64,000 nucleotides of DNA from CBDCVN01 sp965223045 (GCA_965223045.1 CBDCVN010000013.1:3906001-3970000), one strand, 5' to 3'; positions 8,899 to 18,240 are shown, counted from the first letter of the stretch. The notes: generated by a model not told the origin, from the letters alone. Translations and numbers: made by a program.

Positions 8899-10317
8899 TT
8901 AAGTTAAATTCTTTACAAAAGATTTTGCTTCATTAAGTAAATTTTTCACTTCATGCTGACTTTGCGCTTCACAATAAATGCGTAGTAAAGGTTCTGTGCC
9001 ACTAGGACGAAACATCAGCCAAGCTTTGCTGTCCAAATTGAGTTTTACACCATCTAAGCGTTCAATAGATTGAACATTATGTCCAGAAAAACTCTTTGGT
9101 GGGTTCTCTAGCGCACTCATAACAGCATCTTTTAAAGTGTTACCTGTCAAATATAGATCAAAACGATCAAAGGCATGTTGCCAATCTACTTCTAATTCAA
9201 TAGCAGCGAAGGTTTCAGACAATGATTTATTGGAAGTAATTATAGCCTCGAGCAAAAGTAAACCATTAGCAATTCCATCACGTTCAGGGATGTGTCCTTT
9301 AACACCTATCCCCCCAGACTCTTCACCACCTATAAGAACATCTTCTTCAATCATTGCATCAACTATGTACTTGAAGCCTACTGGGGTTTCTATAATTTCT
9401 AGGCCCCGCTTTTTTGCTAATAGTTCAACTATACGGGCTACAGTAAAAGAGGTAACTACCTTACCTGTTTGACCTTTTTGGCTTAAGACATCAAGCAATA
9501 CTGCAAAAATTTGATGTGAGTTAAAAAATTCTCCACTGGGCAATACTGTGCCTAAACGGTCGGCATCACCATCTGTTGCCACACAAAAAGAAAAAGCTGC
9601 CTTGCTATTTTGCATAAGCCTTGTTGCTTCATCAAGGTTTTGTGGAATAGGTTCAGGGTTCACACCATAAAAAAGAGGGTGTGGGAAGCTATGAACTTCT
9701 TGTACTGTAAAGTTAAGGTTGGCGTAATCTACAAAACCTTTAAGCCAACCTGTTCCTGCCCCTCCCATAGCGTCATGAAGAAGCTTGCCTTTAAAGCTAC
9801 TAAGTACTGCCATATCTATAAGGTTTGTTAATGCCTCGTAATAGGCCTCTTTTATATCAAAATTGACAATAGGATGCTTTTTAGCATCAAAGGTTTTCAC
9901 ATCAGCTAATTCAAGTATTTCAAGGCGCTGACTAACTGCTTGGTAAATATCTGGTGTAGCAGTCCCACCATAAGGCCCCTTTAGTTTAAAACCATGATAT
10001 TGTGGTGGATTATGTGAGGCAGTCAACATAATACCTCCACCAGCTTTATAGTGTTTAGTAGCAAAAGAAAGAGCTGGTGTAGGCAAATAGCTTTGAGACA
10101 CTTTAACTTCCAAACCGTTAGCTGCTAAAACTTCTGCTACACGTTTTGCAAAAAGTTTACCATTGAAACGGGTATCGTAACCTACTAGGGCTAATGTTTC
10201 ATTTTTTTCAAGCAGGTAATCAGCATAGGCCTGAGTTGCCCTAGCCAAATTGTTAAAGGTAAATTTATCACCAATAATATCTCGCCAACCATCAGTACCA
10301 AAAATTAATTTGTCCAT
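8899..10317 (-). CDS. Phosphoglucomutase/phosphomannomutase family protein
   Basis: 472 residues of the alpha-D-phosphohexomutase superfamily. The N-terminal block GTDGWRDIIGDKF is followed by the phosphoserine loop TASHNPPQYHGFK, the metal loop ATDGDADRLG, the sugar-binding loop GGEESGGIG and the C-terminal phosphate-binding loop RPSGTEPLLRIY. It interconverts hexose-1- and hexose-6-phosphates for glycan precursors; the exact sugar cannot be settled from motifs. The 100 bases upstream of its start contain a leader that is duplicated upstream of the EAD1-like gene. Confidence 0.92.
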   Translation of the reverse strand: MDKLIFGTDGWRDIIGDKFTFNNLARATQAYADYLLEKNETLALVGYDTRFNGKLFAKRVAEVLAANGLEVKVSQSYLPTPALSFATKHYKAGGGIMLTASHNPPQYHGFKLKGPYGGTATPDIYQAVSQRLEILELADVKTFDAKKHPIVNFDIKEAYYEALTNLIDMAVLSSFKGKLLHDAMGGAGTGWLKGFVDYANLNFTVQEVHSFPHPLFYGVNPEPIPQNLDEATRLMQNSKAAFSFCVATDGDADRLGTVLPSGEFFNSHQIFAVLLDVLSQKGQTGKVVTSFTVARIVELLAKKRGLEIIETPVGFKYIVDAMIEEDVLIGGEESGGIGVKGHIPERDGIANGLLLLEAIITSNKSLSETFAAIELEVDWQHAFDRFDLYLTGNTLKDAVMSALENPPKSFSGHNVQSIERLDGVKLNLDSKAWLMFRPSGTEPLLRIYCEAQSQHEVKNLLNEAKSFVKNLT

Positions 10318-10320
10318 ATT

Positions 10321-10421
10321 AAAAACGTCCTAAGTTTAAATAATAAGAGTGCGCATGCCATGCACGAAACCTGTTTCAGGCATATGAGCTAAATATATGT
10401 CTACCTATAATTCACAAAAAC
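10321..10421 (-). repeat. Leader repeat, copy 1 (upstream of phosphohexomutase)
   Basis: This block is about 75 percent identical by eye to 10801-10890. The best conserved core contains TGCACGAA followed by CCTGTTTCAGGCATATGA, and it includes the dyad CCTG-TTT-CAGG. Both copies lie directly upstream of minus-strand start codons, so they look like a duplicated promoter or 5' leader, not a mobile element. Confidence 0.5.
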
Positions 10422-10507
10422 AAAATTAATTTCCCATTTAGAGGGGGATAGTTCTCTAATTGAGGCCTAATTCTAGAGCCACACTCAACAATATAGCATT
10501 ATCTGGA

Positions 10508-10741
10508 TTATAGGATCTTGCAGCTAATATACAACCACCCCTCAGATTCTGCAGCCTCTATAAGTTCAAAGACTCTGCTTTCTAAATTGCCCTTTGAAGT
10601 GGTATTATTTAAATGCCTATCAAGTCTAAATCTCAACATTTTAGCTAACTTGTTTTCTGAAGGGAAAGTGCTAACAAAAGCTTGGGTTAATTTTTCACAT
10701 TGTTCACCTTTTAGTTTTAGTAATTGATTATTACCTCTCAT
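10508..10741 (-). CDS. Orphan effector-associated domain 1 (EAD1)-like protein
   Basis: 77 residues. The pattern LKGEQCEKLTQAF, TFPSENKL, MLRFRLD, GNL and VFELIEAAESEGWL matches what I remember of EAD1, a small death-fold-like adaptor found at the N-terminus of NTPase-based conflict and defence effectors. Normally it is fused to a protease, NTPase or other effector. Here the frame stops 6 codons after the WL motif, so it is either a free adaptor or a truncated effector. The gene has its own leader (10801-10890), and an insertion sequence starts 176 bases upstream. The rest of 10422-10507 shows nothing. Confidence 0.6.
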   Translation of the reverse strand: MRGNNQLLKLKGEQCEKLTQAFVSTFPSENKLAKMLRFRLDRHLNNTTSKGNLESRVFELIEAAESEGWLYISCKIL

Positions 10742-10800
10742 TAGTTTGACTTATCCTTTTTTTAGAGTATTTAACCTTTCTCTCAGGTTATATAGTATTA

Positions 10801-10890
10801 AAAACATACTAAGTTAAAATATTAAGAGTGTACTATGCACGAAGCCTGTTTCAGGCATATGAACTAAGTATTTACCTGTCCACAATAAAC
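10801..10890 (-). repeat. Leader repeat, copy 2 (upstream of EAD1-like gene)
   Basis: Second copy of the leader seen at 10321-10421. Here the dyad is perfect: GCCTG-TTT-CAGGC at 10844-10856. The transcript strand (minus) reads GCCTGAAACAGGC. It lies about 60 bases before the EAD1-like start and ends about 20 bases before the target duplication of the adjacent insertion sequence. Confidence 0.5.
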
Positions 10891-11007
10891 TTATGTTGAT
10901 GACAAAGGTCTTTTAACGCATTTTGTCATCAAAAAGTAGGGTTTTTGACCCCTAAAATCCCGTGCTATTTGAGGTTTTAGGGTGAAATTATTTTTTATAA
11001 AAAATGG

Positions 11008-12821
11008 CTACATCTCGACCCCCATCAGGTCTAAGATATATTTTTGCTCTTCGTCTGGAACAGTGTTCCGATAAAAAGACATTCCATTTGTTTCAATTCT
11101 ATTTCTGGTGATTGTTTTCAGTGTTTCTATTACTTGTACAAACGTCCATCTTCTTTCCCATCCTTTTTTGTCCTTCTTGAACAATGGTCCTAATCGTTTT
11201 TGCATGTGCCACTGCACATAATACGCTAGCATACATAAAAATACATGTGCTTTGATACGATGATCTAGATTATGATACACAGGTCGCATTTCTAACTGCA
11301 CTGTTTTTAAATTGCGGAATGCTTTTTCTACTTGCTCTAGTTTCTTGTAGCTAGTCACAACCTCTTCTTTGTCCATCGTTTTTTCATCTACTTTGGTTGT
11401 TATTACATAACATCCATCTAGATCCTTAGCTTTTGCTATTGCCCCTTCTTTTTTACTCCATAACAGCTTATGTTTGGTTGATTCCTTTTCTTTATTATCT
11501 CCTGTTACTTTCCAACTAATATATTTACCCATTTTGTATTTCTGTAGCACTTTTCCTACTCGTGCTCCCAATACCTCTACAGTTGTTTTTTGCTTGTAGT
11601 TTGCTATTTCTTCAAGCTCCTCAGTCGTCAGTTCAATCAGTTTTTCTCTCGTTTTTGCATCTCGTTTTGCTGATTCAGGGTTTTTGCATAAACAGTAGGG
11701 CTGTTCCGAAATAAAATAGTGTTCCAAATACTTAACACATTGAATCAGGAACTTGGACGTTTACCAAAATTTGATGACAATATTATACATCCTGTTAGCT
11801 AGGAGTTGAGCGATTGTACATCTTGTGATGTACGCAAAATTATTTCAGAACAAGTCTAGTATCTTCTACTTGGATTTTCAGCGTTTACTACCTCTGTTAT
11901 CTTCTTTTCATTGAACTCAGATGGCTTTATTATTCCTTTTTCTATTAGTTTATGTATTCCAGCCCTTGTTAGTGCTCCTATTGTCTTTACACCTTTTTCC
12001 TCTAATTCTTCTGCTATTGCTTCTGTTACCATTCCTCTATCCCCTACAAATATCGCTTGCTTTATTTCATACGTCTCTTTTAGTTCTCCTATCTTGTTTG
12101 AAACTGTTGTCTGATCCTTAGTATTTCCCTTGAAAACTTCTACTCCTACTGGACAACCTTCTCCATTACATATTAATCCTATTACTATTTGTTCATGTTT
12201 CTTCTTCCCGTCTCGGTTATATCCATATTTTACCAATTCGCTATTTGTGTATTGGCCTTCCAAATAACTGCTCGTGACATCATATAGTACAAGATTTCCA
12301 TTCTTGAGATGTTTCTTGGCTAACTTCTTCTGAATTCCTTTTTGTCTTGCTAGCAGTCTATCTAATGCCTCATAACAATGTTTTCTTACATCTGGTCTTC
12401 CTTCTACTCCACATTGTTCCCAAAGACTACTATTATTATATTGATTGCATAATGCTAACTTGCTTCCAGCAAATATTATCCTACCTATTATCATCGCGCT
12501 TATGTTACTCACCCATGGCTGGGGTTGTGAATACATTGCCTTATCTAATCCTATTTCCTTAATCATTGACAATATCGTATGACTTGCTCCATATTCTTTA
12601 CTGCCTACTATTTGTACAGCTTTTGGATTACTTTTAGCAATAACCTCATTACGAAAGGTTAGCTGTAACATTTTAAGTTGCTCTAGAGTTTGTCCTGTTA
12701 TCCTTCCGAATTGTTTGTGTTTTATTTTTCCATCTTCACGATAGCTGCTACGTATTACTCCTACTGGCTTATCTGTATTCGCATACTGGATCTCTAGGTG
12801 CATATTGTTTGTAGTAGCCAC
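11008..12821 (-). pseudogene. IS1634-family transposase, copy A, split by MITE
   Basis: The N-terminal part is 12821-11861 and the C-terminal part ends at 11008. Without the 164 inserted bases the frame is continuous for 549 residues. Motifs are LVLYDVTSSYLEG and IFVGDRGMVTEA (acidic catalytic positions) and LEQVEKAFRNLK with the catalytic Glu, followed by the family tail HRIKAHVFLCMLAYYVQWHM. The MITE adds stop codons, so the element probably cannot move by itself. Confidence 0.88.
11697..11857. mobile_element. 161 bp MITE with IS5/ISL2-type ends
   Basis: The left end AGGGCTGTTCCGAAATAA and the right end TTATTTCAGAACAAGTCT form an 18-base inverted repeat. It is flanked by the 3-base duplication AGT (11694-11696, 11858-11860). 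Copy C shows the empty site. The right end equals the left end of the autonomous IS5-family element at 60351-61339, which also makes an A-N-T duplication, so that transposase could mobilise it. No coding capacity. Confidence 0.85.
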
Positions 12822-12967
12822 TATGGCTACACTATAAAAATATATCCCTATTTTGTCAATGATATGCTGTGGCTACTTGAAAAAAGTAGAAAAGTGGTGA
12901 TACTGGCTTTGGTAACAGTGTTTTTGAAAGTGAAAATGGCGTTTTTTCGATACAACTTGCGTTTTAA

Positions 12968-13232
12968 GCCTTTAAAATTGAAGTATTGTTTGCTAAGGAA
13001 AGTGGTTAACAAAAGCTTATGAGGGCTAAATAATTCCTTTATCTCTTCACTACCTACAGTTCTATAGCTAAGGGAGTGATAATTATTAGTAGCATATACA
13101 TACTGTATCAATTCTTCATATGCTTTTGAAAAAGGAGATGTGTTGACTTGCCTTTCATTCCAAATAAACACTACCCAACTAGGAGGGCAAATTATATGTT
13201 GAAACTCACTTATTTGCCTATAGCATTTTCCT
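12968..13232 (-). pseudogene. Fragment of a class I SAM-dependent methyltransferase
   Basis: The minus-strand frame reads CYRQISEFQ, PPSWVVFIWNERQVNTSPF, YRTVGSEEIKELFSPHKL and YFNFKGLK. This corresponds to the C-terminal half of small class I methyltransferases, where a 'GGWVVLIWNER...TPF' stretch and a 'DFEGLKGRLLSSSY' end are usual. The N-terminal SAM-binding half is missing. Copy A of the IS1634 element interrupts the fragment. Removing it continues the frame for 14 codons to a stop at 10872, without the expected family ending, so the gene was already decaying. Confidence 0.55.
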
Positions 13233-13298
13233 TTTTAGTCTGATAAAAATACAACCGCAGACTTGAGGTTCAGTAAAAATTTTGAGCAAGGAAGAACT

Positions 13299-13454
13299 CT
13301 AGCTTTTCCTTTGGGATTTTCCTCCCCTAATAACTATATGAACAACACGCCCTAAGGCTTTTGTAATAATATCCCCCATTGCGATAATAGCAGTAGCACT
13401 CATCCATAAAAATGCTATTAGGAGAAATACTTTTGTGTATGTTTCTATGGTCAT
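13299..13454 (-). CDS. Small single-span membrane protein, 51 residues
   Basis: An uninterrupted frame from ATG at 13454 to a stop at 13299, with AAAGAGA 9 bases before the start. Residues about 9-31 (VFLLIAFLWMSATAIIAMG) form one clear transmembrane helix. The C-terminus, VIRGGKSQRKS, is basic and would face the cytoplasm. I recognise no family. It lies in a non-coding gap; 13455-13700 shows nothing else. Confidence 0.4.
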   Translation of the reverse strand: MTIETYTKVFLLIAFLWMSATAIIAMGDIITKALGRVVHIVIRGGKSQRKS

Positions 13455-13700
13455 GATAGTGTCTCTTTAAATTCTCTATAAATCTTATTATGCTGTTAAA
13501 AAGCTTACTAAATTCTTAAAATCAGTTAAGATAAAGAAGAGGCTCTAGTAGTAAAACTACAGGAAGACTTTTATCTTTCTGAACCTTGCCGCTCATATCA
13601 GTTTAAACCCATAAGGGTAATTAATGCATTGAAAAACGCACAAAGTTTCTCTAGCTATTCCCTTGTAAGCTGCTAACAGTTTATATTCTTTTATGTTAAC

Positions 13701-14798
13701 TCAAGAAGCTAAGTTTGCTCTAAGCATATCAATCTCATGAGTAAGCATTTCTTCTCTAGGGACTTCCAGATCTTCATTGTTGTTTTCTTGAGGTTCCTCT
13801 TGATTTTGCTCTAAGGTTTGTCCTTGCTCAATCTGTGTAGCTTGTGTTTGTAAAACCTCAAAATGCCCTAGTTTTCTGAAGCGACTTTGACGTGAATTAA
13901 TAAGTTCATTTTCACTTAACTTACACATAATTTCTAACTCTTTAGTAAGGACATTTGCTAGTTTTGCCATCATTACTTTAGGTTCTCTATGTGCTCCCCC
14001 AGGTGGCTCTTCTATAACTTTATCTACAACTTCAAGATGCAATAAGTCTTTGGCAGTAAGTTTAAGGGCTTCTGCTGCTTTAGGAGCTTCACTAGCATTA
14101 CGCCATAGAATTGCTGCACAAGACTCAGGGCTAATTACAGAATAAATAGCATTTTCTAAAATAAGTACTCTATTGGCTACACCGATAGCTAAAGCACCAC
14201 CTGAACCACCTTCGCCAATAATTATACTAAGAGCAGGAACCTTGAGTTGGCTCATTCTTTGAATGCTCTCAGCAATTGCCCAAGCTTGACCGTGTTCTTC
14301 AGCAGTAATGCCGGGGTAAGCTCCAGGAGTATCTATAAAAGTTATTACTGGAAAGGCGAATTTATCTGCCAAATCAAACATACGTATAGCTTTACGATAA
14401 CCACTTGGATGTGCCATACCAAAGTTTCTTTGGATATTTTCTTTAGTGTCACGTCCCTTTTGCTGAGCTATTATTACTACTGTTTGCCCTGCAAAACGAC
14501 CTAAGCCAGATATTATTGCGGAATCGTCGCCTAGTTTGCGGTCGCCATGCAACTCCATAAAATCAGGCATCATGTAATTAATATAATCTATAGCTGTAGG
14601 CCTACCGGGGGCTCGAGCAACTTGCACTCTTTGCCAACGACTTAAGTTTTGAAATGTTTCTTGTTTAAGTTTTTCTAAGCGTGTTTCTAAAACCACTACT
14701 TCTTCACTAATGTCAATTTCATGGGATTCAGCATAACTACGCATGTCAGTGATTTTAGCTTGCAGGTCATCAATAGGTTTTTCAAACGACAAGGGCAT
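13701..14798 (-). CDS. accA: Acetyl-CoA carboxylase carboxyltransferase subunit alpha
   Basis: With AccD it transfers the carboxyl group from biotin carrier protein to acetyl-CoA, the first step of fatty-acid synthesis. Typical segments are FENLSRWQRVQVARAPGRPT-like at 55-75, DFMELHGDRKLGDD, TFIDTPGAYPG and GEGGSGGALAIGVAN. At 365 residues it is about 45 longer than usual. The extra length is a C-terminal tail rich in Q, E and N (about 315-365) of low complexity. Its ATG overlaps the end of accD by 17 bases, so the two are translationally coupled. Confidence 0.95.
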   Translation of the reverse strand: MPLSFEKPIDDLQAKITDMRSYAESHEIDISEEVVVLETRLEKLKQETFQNLSRWQRVQVARAPGRPTAIDYINYMMPDFMELHGDRKLGDDSAIISGLGRFAGQTVVIIAQQKGRDTKENIQRNFGMAHPSGYRKAIRMFDLADKFAFPVITFIDTPGAYPGITAEEHGQAWAIAESIQRMSQLKVPALSIIIGEGGSGGALAIGVANRVLILENAIYSVISPESCAAILWRNASEAPKAAEALKLTAKDLLHLEVVDKVIEEPPGGAHREPKVMMAKLANVLTKELEIMCKLSENELINSRQSRFRKLGHFEVLQTQATQIEQGQTLEQNQEEPQENNNEDLEVPREEMLTHEIDMLRANLAS

Positions 14799-15654
14799 AA
14801 CTTTTCACTTCCTTATTCTGTAATAGGCGAACATAGTTTGCCAGCTTTGCCTTTAGTTGAGGCCTAGGCACGACATCATCTAACATGCCTTTATCTAATA
14901 AAAACTCAGAGCGCTGGAATCCTTCTGGTAAATCTTGCTTAATAGTTTCTCTAATTACTCTAGGGCCTGCAAAGCAAATAATAGCTTGGGGCTCAGCGAT
15001 TATTATATCCCCTAAGGTTGCAAAGCTGGCTGTTACTCCTCCTGTGGTGGGGTCAGTTAATACACTTATAAAAGGTAAACGTTTTTTAGAGAGATTTTCT
15101 AAAGCCACTACTGTTTTAGCCATTTGCATTAGGGAAAGTGCACCTTCTTGCATCCTTGCACCTCCTGAAGCAGTTACAGTTATAAGGCTTCTTTCTTCTT
15201 TAGTTGCACGCTCAGTGGCTCTTGCTATTTCTTCTCCAACTACTGAACCCATTGACCCACCAGCAAAGAAGAAATCCATTATAGCAATGGCTATACGTTC
15301 ACCTTCTAAAGTGGCAGCACCTGTAATTATTGCATCGGGCCTTTTTTGTTTTTCTTGTGAGCGCTTTAAGCGTTCGGGATATGGTAACGTATCTACGAAC
15401 TCTAGTGGATTTTGAGCTTGGATATTACCTGACCATTGCTCAAAGCTGTCTTTATCAATTAGAAGTTGGAGTCTCTCCTCAGCAGGCATGCGGTAATGAT
15501 AATTGCACTCAGGACACAAATAGGTATTAGCAACTAAGTCCTTACGATAAATTTGATTACCACAACCATCGCACTTAAGCCATAAGCCTGCAGGACTACC
15601 ATCTTCTCCTGTTTTGGTAGGGCGTTTGCGTCGAAACCAGCGTTCTAGAGCCAT
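14782..15654 (-). CDS. accD: Acetyl-CoA carboxylase carboxyltransferase subunit beta
   Basis: 290 residues, usual length. The N-terminal zinc ribbon is CDGC followed 17 residues later by CPEC. Then come the crotonase-like core segments GGSMGSVVGEEIARA, TASGGARMQEG and DPTTGGVTASFA. It forms the carboxyltransferase with AccA, encoded directly downstream with overlapping ends. Transcription begins in the 900-base gap to its right. Confidence 0.95.
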   Translation of the reverse strand: MALERWFRRKRPTKTGEDGSPAGLWLKCDGCGNQIYRKDLVANTYLCPECNYHYRMPAEERLQLLIDKDSFEQWSGNIQAQNPLEFVDTLPYPERLKRSQEKQKRPDAIITGAATLEGERIAIAIMDFFFAGGSMGSVVGEEIARATERATKEERSLITVTASGGARMQEGALSLMQMAKTVVALENLSKKRLPFISVLTDPTTGGVTASFATLGDIIIAEPQAIICFAGPRVIRETIKQDLPEGFQRSEFLLDKGMLDDVVPRPQLKAKLANYVRLLQNKEVKSYALVV

Positions 15655-16557
15655 TTATTTAAAATTGCCTTACTATATACACAAGTTGCTACCTCAGCAA
15701 AATGTTTTTTAATATCACTAACTTTGGTTTCCTGTTGATTAGGTTTCTAGTAAACCCGAAATGATAACTCTCAATATGTAACCAGAAAAAACCTTTATTG
15801 CAGAGTGAAGGTGTTTCACAAAAGCCTATAACCTCATTCATCTTTAATTATAACAAGTCAATATGTTACAGCACGACTATAATGACTACTTCCACGAATA
15901 AACCCTCAGAACAGACTTTGAGACTCTAGGGATCTGAACCCACACTACTACATAGTTAATCCTAGGGTAATGCAATGTTACGGTTTCTTGGATTTCAATC
16001 ATGTTCCTTATAACATTGTTCAAAAATTGGCACAAATAAGCAGCTTCTATGCTTATTTAACTTTAGTTATCCTATCACATCATGTTTCTTGATGAAACTG
16101 TTAATATTCATTAAAAAACTTTATTAGAATATTTTCAATCCCAAATGGTTAAAATGCATAGCCACTATCAGGTACTGTGTCTAAATAGACTTGTCCCTGA
16201 CTACTTTTGGTAATAAACATGCGTTCAACACCAATTGTTGAAAATTGGTTTATAGATTGTTTATTAACAACATGCTGACTCATTTGACATTAATTTTAAC
16301 AGTTAGCGGTTTAGGGATCAAGCGTTTTCAGCGTTTAACTCTTAATTTGCTAATGAAGGTCACCTTTGAATGAATTTCATTTAATACATTTATCAAAATT
16401 TTCAATTTGATAGAAAGGGTTTTCTGAACAACCAGGCTAAAAACATTCCAATTACAATCCAAAATTCCTAAAAAATTCTTTAAGCTTAAAGAATGAAAAA
16501 TTTTAACAAAAATTTCTTAGTGCATTTTTCACATCCCTATATTTTATACTTACTTTG
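15655..16557. other. Long divergent intergenic region
   Basis: About 900 bases between divergent accD and the binding-protein gene. It must hold both promoters. I see a 9-base-pair hairpin, AAATAAGCA/TGCTTATTT (16034-16058, loop 7), and one small possible frame (16149-16283). A stretch near 15925-15980 resembles nothing I can name. No RNA gene was recognised. Confidence 0.4.
16149..16283 (-). CDS. Possible small ORF, 44 residues
   Basis: An ATG at 16283 opens a 44-codon frame to a stop at 16149. It encodes a polar peptide with the segment VERMFITKSSQGQVYLDTVPDSG, which has protein-like composition. There is no convincing ribosome-binding site and no recognised family. It may be a remnant or chance. 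Confidence 0.2.
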   Translation of the reverse strand: MSQHVVNKQSINQFSTIGVERMFITKSSQGQVYLDTVPDSGYAF

Positions 16558-18072
16558 ATGGCAGTACTAAGATTTTGCAAGTTTAATTTACTTTCCTTAA
16601 TAGTTTATTTCTATTTACCAGCAGCATTAGCTAACTCTTTAGTAATAGCTATACCTCAGGACATTCAATCTTTTGATCCTTTTTTTGTTAATGAGGTGGC
16701 AGGAGAATCTATTACTAAGTCTATTTTCGATAATTTGCTCGAGCGTAACTTTGCAGGTGAACTTGTTCCTGGCTTAGCAGAAAGTTATAAGTTTACTAAC
16801 GACACTAGTATTGAATTAAAATTGCGTGAGGGGGTAAAGTTTCATAATGATGAACCCTTTAACGCTAAAGCTGTAAAGTTTTCAGTTGAGCACTTCCTTA
16901 GTTCTGAAATAACCTATCCTAATGCAGGACAGTTTTCTACTATTGCTAGTGTGGAAGTCATTGATGATTATACAGTGTCATTGAATTTACATCAAGCTGA
17001 TGCCTCTATTTTAGATAAATTGACTGCTCAGCTCTATATGGTGCCACCAGAATACTATGATAATGTGGGCCCACAAGGTTTTGCCCAAGCACCTATTGGT
17101 ACAGGTCCATTTGTTTTTGTTGAGCATCAGCAGGACATACAAACTAAGCTTAAAGCCAATAAGAACTATTGGGGGAATGGTTACAAGTCTAATCCAAAAG
17201 TAGAACAAGTTGTTTTTCGTGTTATTCCAGAGCCCACTACACGCATAGCAGAATTTATCACTGGTAATATAGACATTATAACCAACTTACCACCTAATCA
17301 AGCAGTGCGTATTGAACGTGTAGGCGGCAAAGTGCTAGCAAAAGAAAGTGCCACTTTAGTAATGGTATGGTTTTCTACTGCTACTCATGAAGATATTTTA
17401 GGAGATGTACGTGTAAGACAAGCACTTAACTATGCTGTAAATACCGAAGTTATCTTAGAAGTTTTGCAAAAGGGATATGGTAAGCGCCTAGCTTCAACAT
17501 TAACACCCTTCTCATTGGGATTTAGCGAGGAACTTACCCCTTATGTTTATGATCCTCTAAAGGCACAGAGTCTGCTCCAAGAAGCTAATTTCCCTTTTGA
17601 TGAAGTGATCGAGCTAAGCGTTCCTCCCAATATAAACAAGATTATTGCTGAGGCTATTCAAGCAGATTTGCAAAAATTAGGCTTGAAAGTAAGCCTAAAG
17701 CTCATGGATTTAAATGCTTTCAATGATGCTTGGTTTCGTTTTGCAAAGCCTGAACCAACAGAGCTTTTTATTGCAAGCTGGGGAGGGCTTTTTGATCCTG
17801 CTTCGGAAGCTTTTTTCTTACATACAGACTATGGGGCAAGCTATTATAGTAATTCTGAAGTAGATAGGCTTTTAGAATTAGCCCAATCAGAAATAGATTT
17901 CAACAAGCGTGCAGAATTATATGAGCAAATTTCTACACTAGTCCATAAAGATCCAGCAGGAATTTATTTGTGGACACCTGCTGAACTTTATGCAGTATCC
18001 AAGAGGGTGAAAGATTGGCAACCACATCCGGGAGGAATGGTAATTATAGGCAAAACATCTTTATTAGAGTAA
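16558..18072 (+). CDS. ABC transporter substrate-binding protein, family 5 (peptide type)
   Basis: About 504 residues. A signal peptide (1-26, ending PAALAN) is followed by IPQDIQSFDPFFVNE and SITKSIFDNLLERN, the DppA/OppA/NikA-type opening. Later segments are LREGVKFHNDEPFNAKAVKF, APIGTGPFVF and DVRVRQALNYAV. It binds peptides, nickel or similar ligands in the periplasm and delivers them to an ABC permease; no permease genes are adjacent. The signal peptide has no lipobox Cys. The start used is the ATG at 16558; a TTG immediately precedes it. Confidence 0.9.
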   Translation: MAVLRFCKFNLLSLIVYFYLPAALANSLVIAIPQDIQSFDPFFVNEVAGESITKSIFDNLLERNFAGELVPGLAESYKFTNDTSIELKLREGVKFHNDEPFNAKAVKFSVEHFLSSEITYPNAGQFSTIASVEVIDDYTVSLNLHQADASILDKLTAQLYMVPPEYYDNVGPQGFAQAPIGTGPFVFVEHQQDIQTKLKANKNYWGNGYKSNPKVEQVVFRVIPEPTTRIAEFITGNIDIITNLPPNQAVRIERVGGKVLAKESATLVMVWFSTATHEDILGDVRVRQALNYAVNTEVILEVLQKGYGKRLASTLTPFSLGFSEELTPYVYDPLKAQSLLQEANFPFDEVIELSVPPNINKIIAEAIQADLQKLGLKVSLKLMDLNAFNDAWFRFAKPEPTELFIASWGGLFDPASEAFFLHTDYGASYYSNSEVDRLLELAQSEIDFNKRAELYEQISTLVHKDPAGIYLWTPAELYAVSKRVKDWQPHPGGMVIIGKTSLLE

Positions 18073-18215
18073 TATACTGAAAACGGTTTAGTTTTGGGTA
18101 TTTATTTTTTAAGACTTATTAGGTTTGTCGCATGTAACTATTATGGGAGAGGTTTCTATGCAAAAAATGTTCATTTCTTACCCATTATTTAGTCAATGAG
18201 CCCATCAAATACCAA

Positions 18216-18240
18216 ATAATAAGATGTCATTGCTTATTAT
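18216..18240. terminator. AT-rich hairpin between convergent genes
   Basis: ATAATAAG (18216-18223) pairs with CTTATTAT (18233-18240) over a 9-base loop. It sits at the stop of the minus-strand EAL gene and 144 bases after the binding-protein stop. No strong U-run, so only a weak terminator candidate. Confidence 0.3.

Larger units (their letters stand above)
10917..12961 (-). mobile_element. IS1634-family element, copy A (2045 bp, carries a MITE)
   Basis: The ends read CGCATTTTGT (left) and ACAACTTGCG (right), giving an imperfect 10-base inverted repeat. The flanking 6-base target duplication is TTTTAA (10911-10916 and 12962-12967). After removing the 161 bp MITE and its 3-base duplication the element is 1881 bp, exactly the length of copy C after its own two insertions are removed. 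The two copies are almost identical (one base difference noticed near 11036), so transposition was recent. Its insertion splits a methyltransferase remnant. Confidence 0.9.

Noticed and set aside
10844..10856. GCCTG-TTT-CAGGC as a transcription terminator
   Set aside because: The stem is only 5 base pairs with no T-run, and both copies lie upstream of genes, so a leader or operator role fits better.
12848..12961. 3' half of a 107-codon minus-strand frame reaching into the IS
   Set aside because: The end of the frame is IS1634 terminal sequence; only the part beyond 12967 is host coding remnant.
14885..15415. 176-codon plus-strand frame opposite accD
   Set aside because: It is antisense to a highly conserved gene; composition follows the accD codons.
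15915..15985. Possible tRNA-like sequence (GGATCTGAACCCAC...)
   Set aside because: No acceptor or anticodon stem can be formed.
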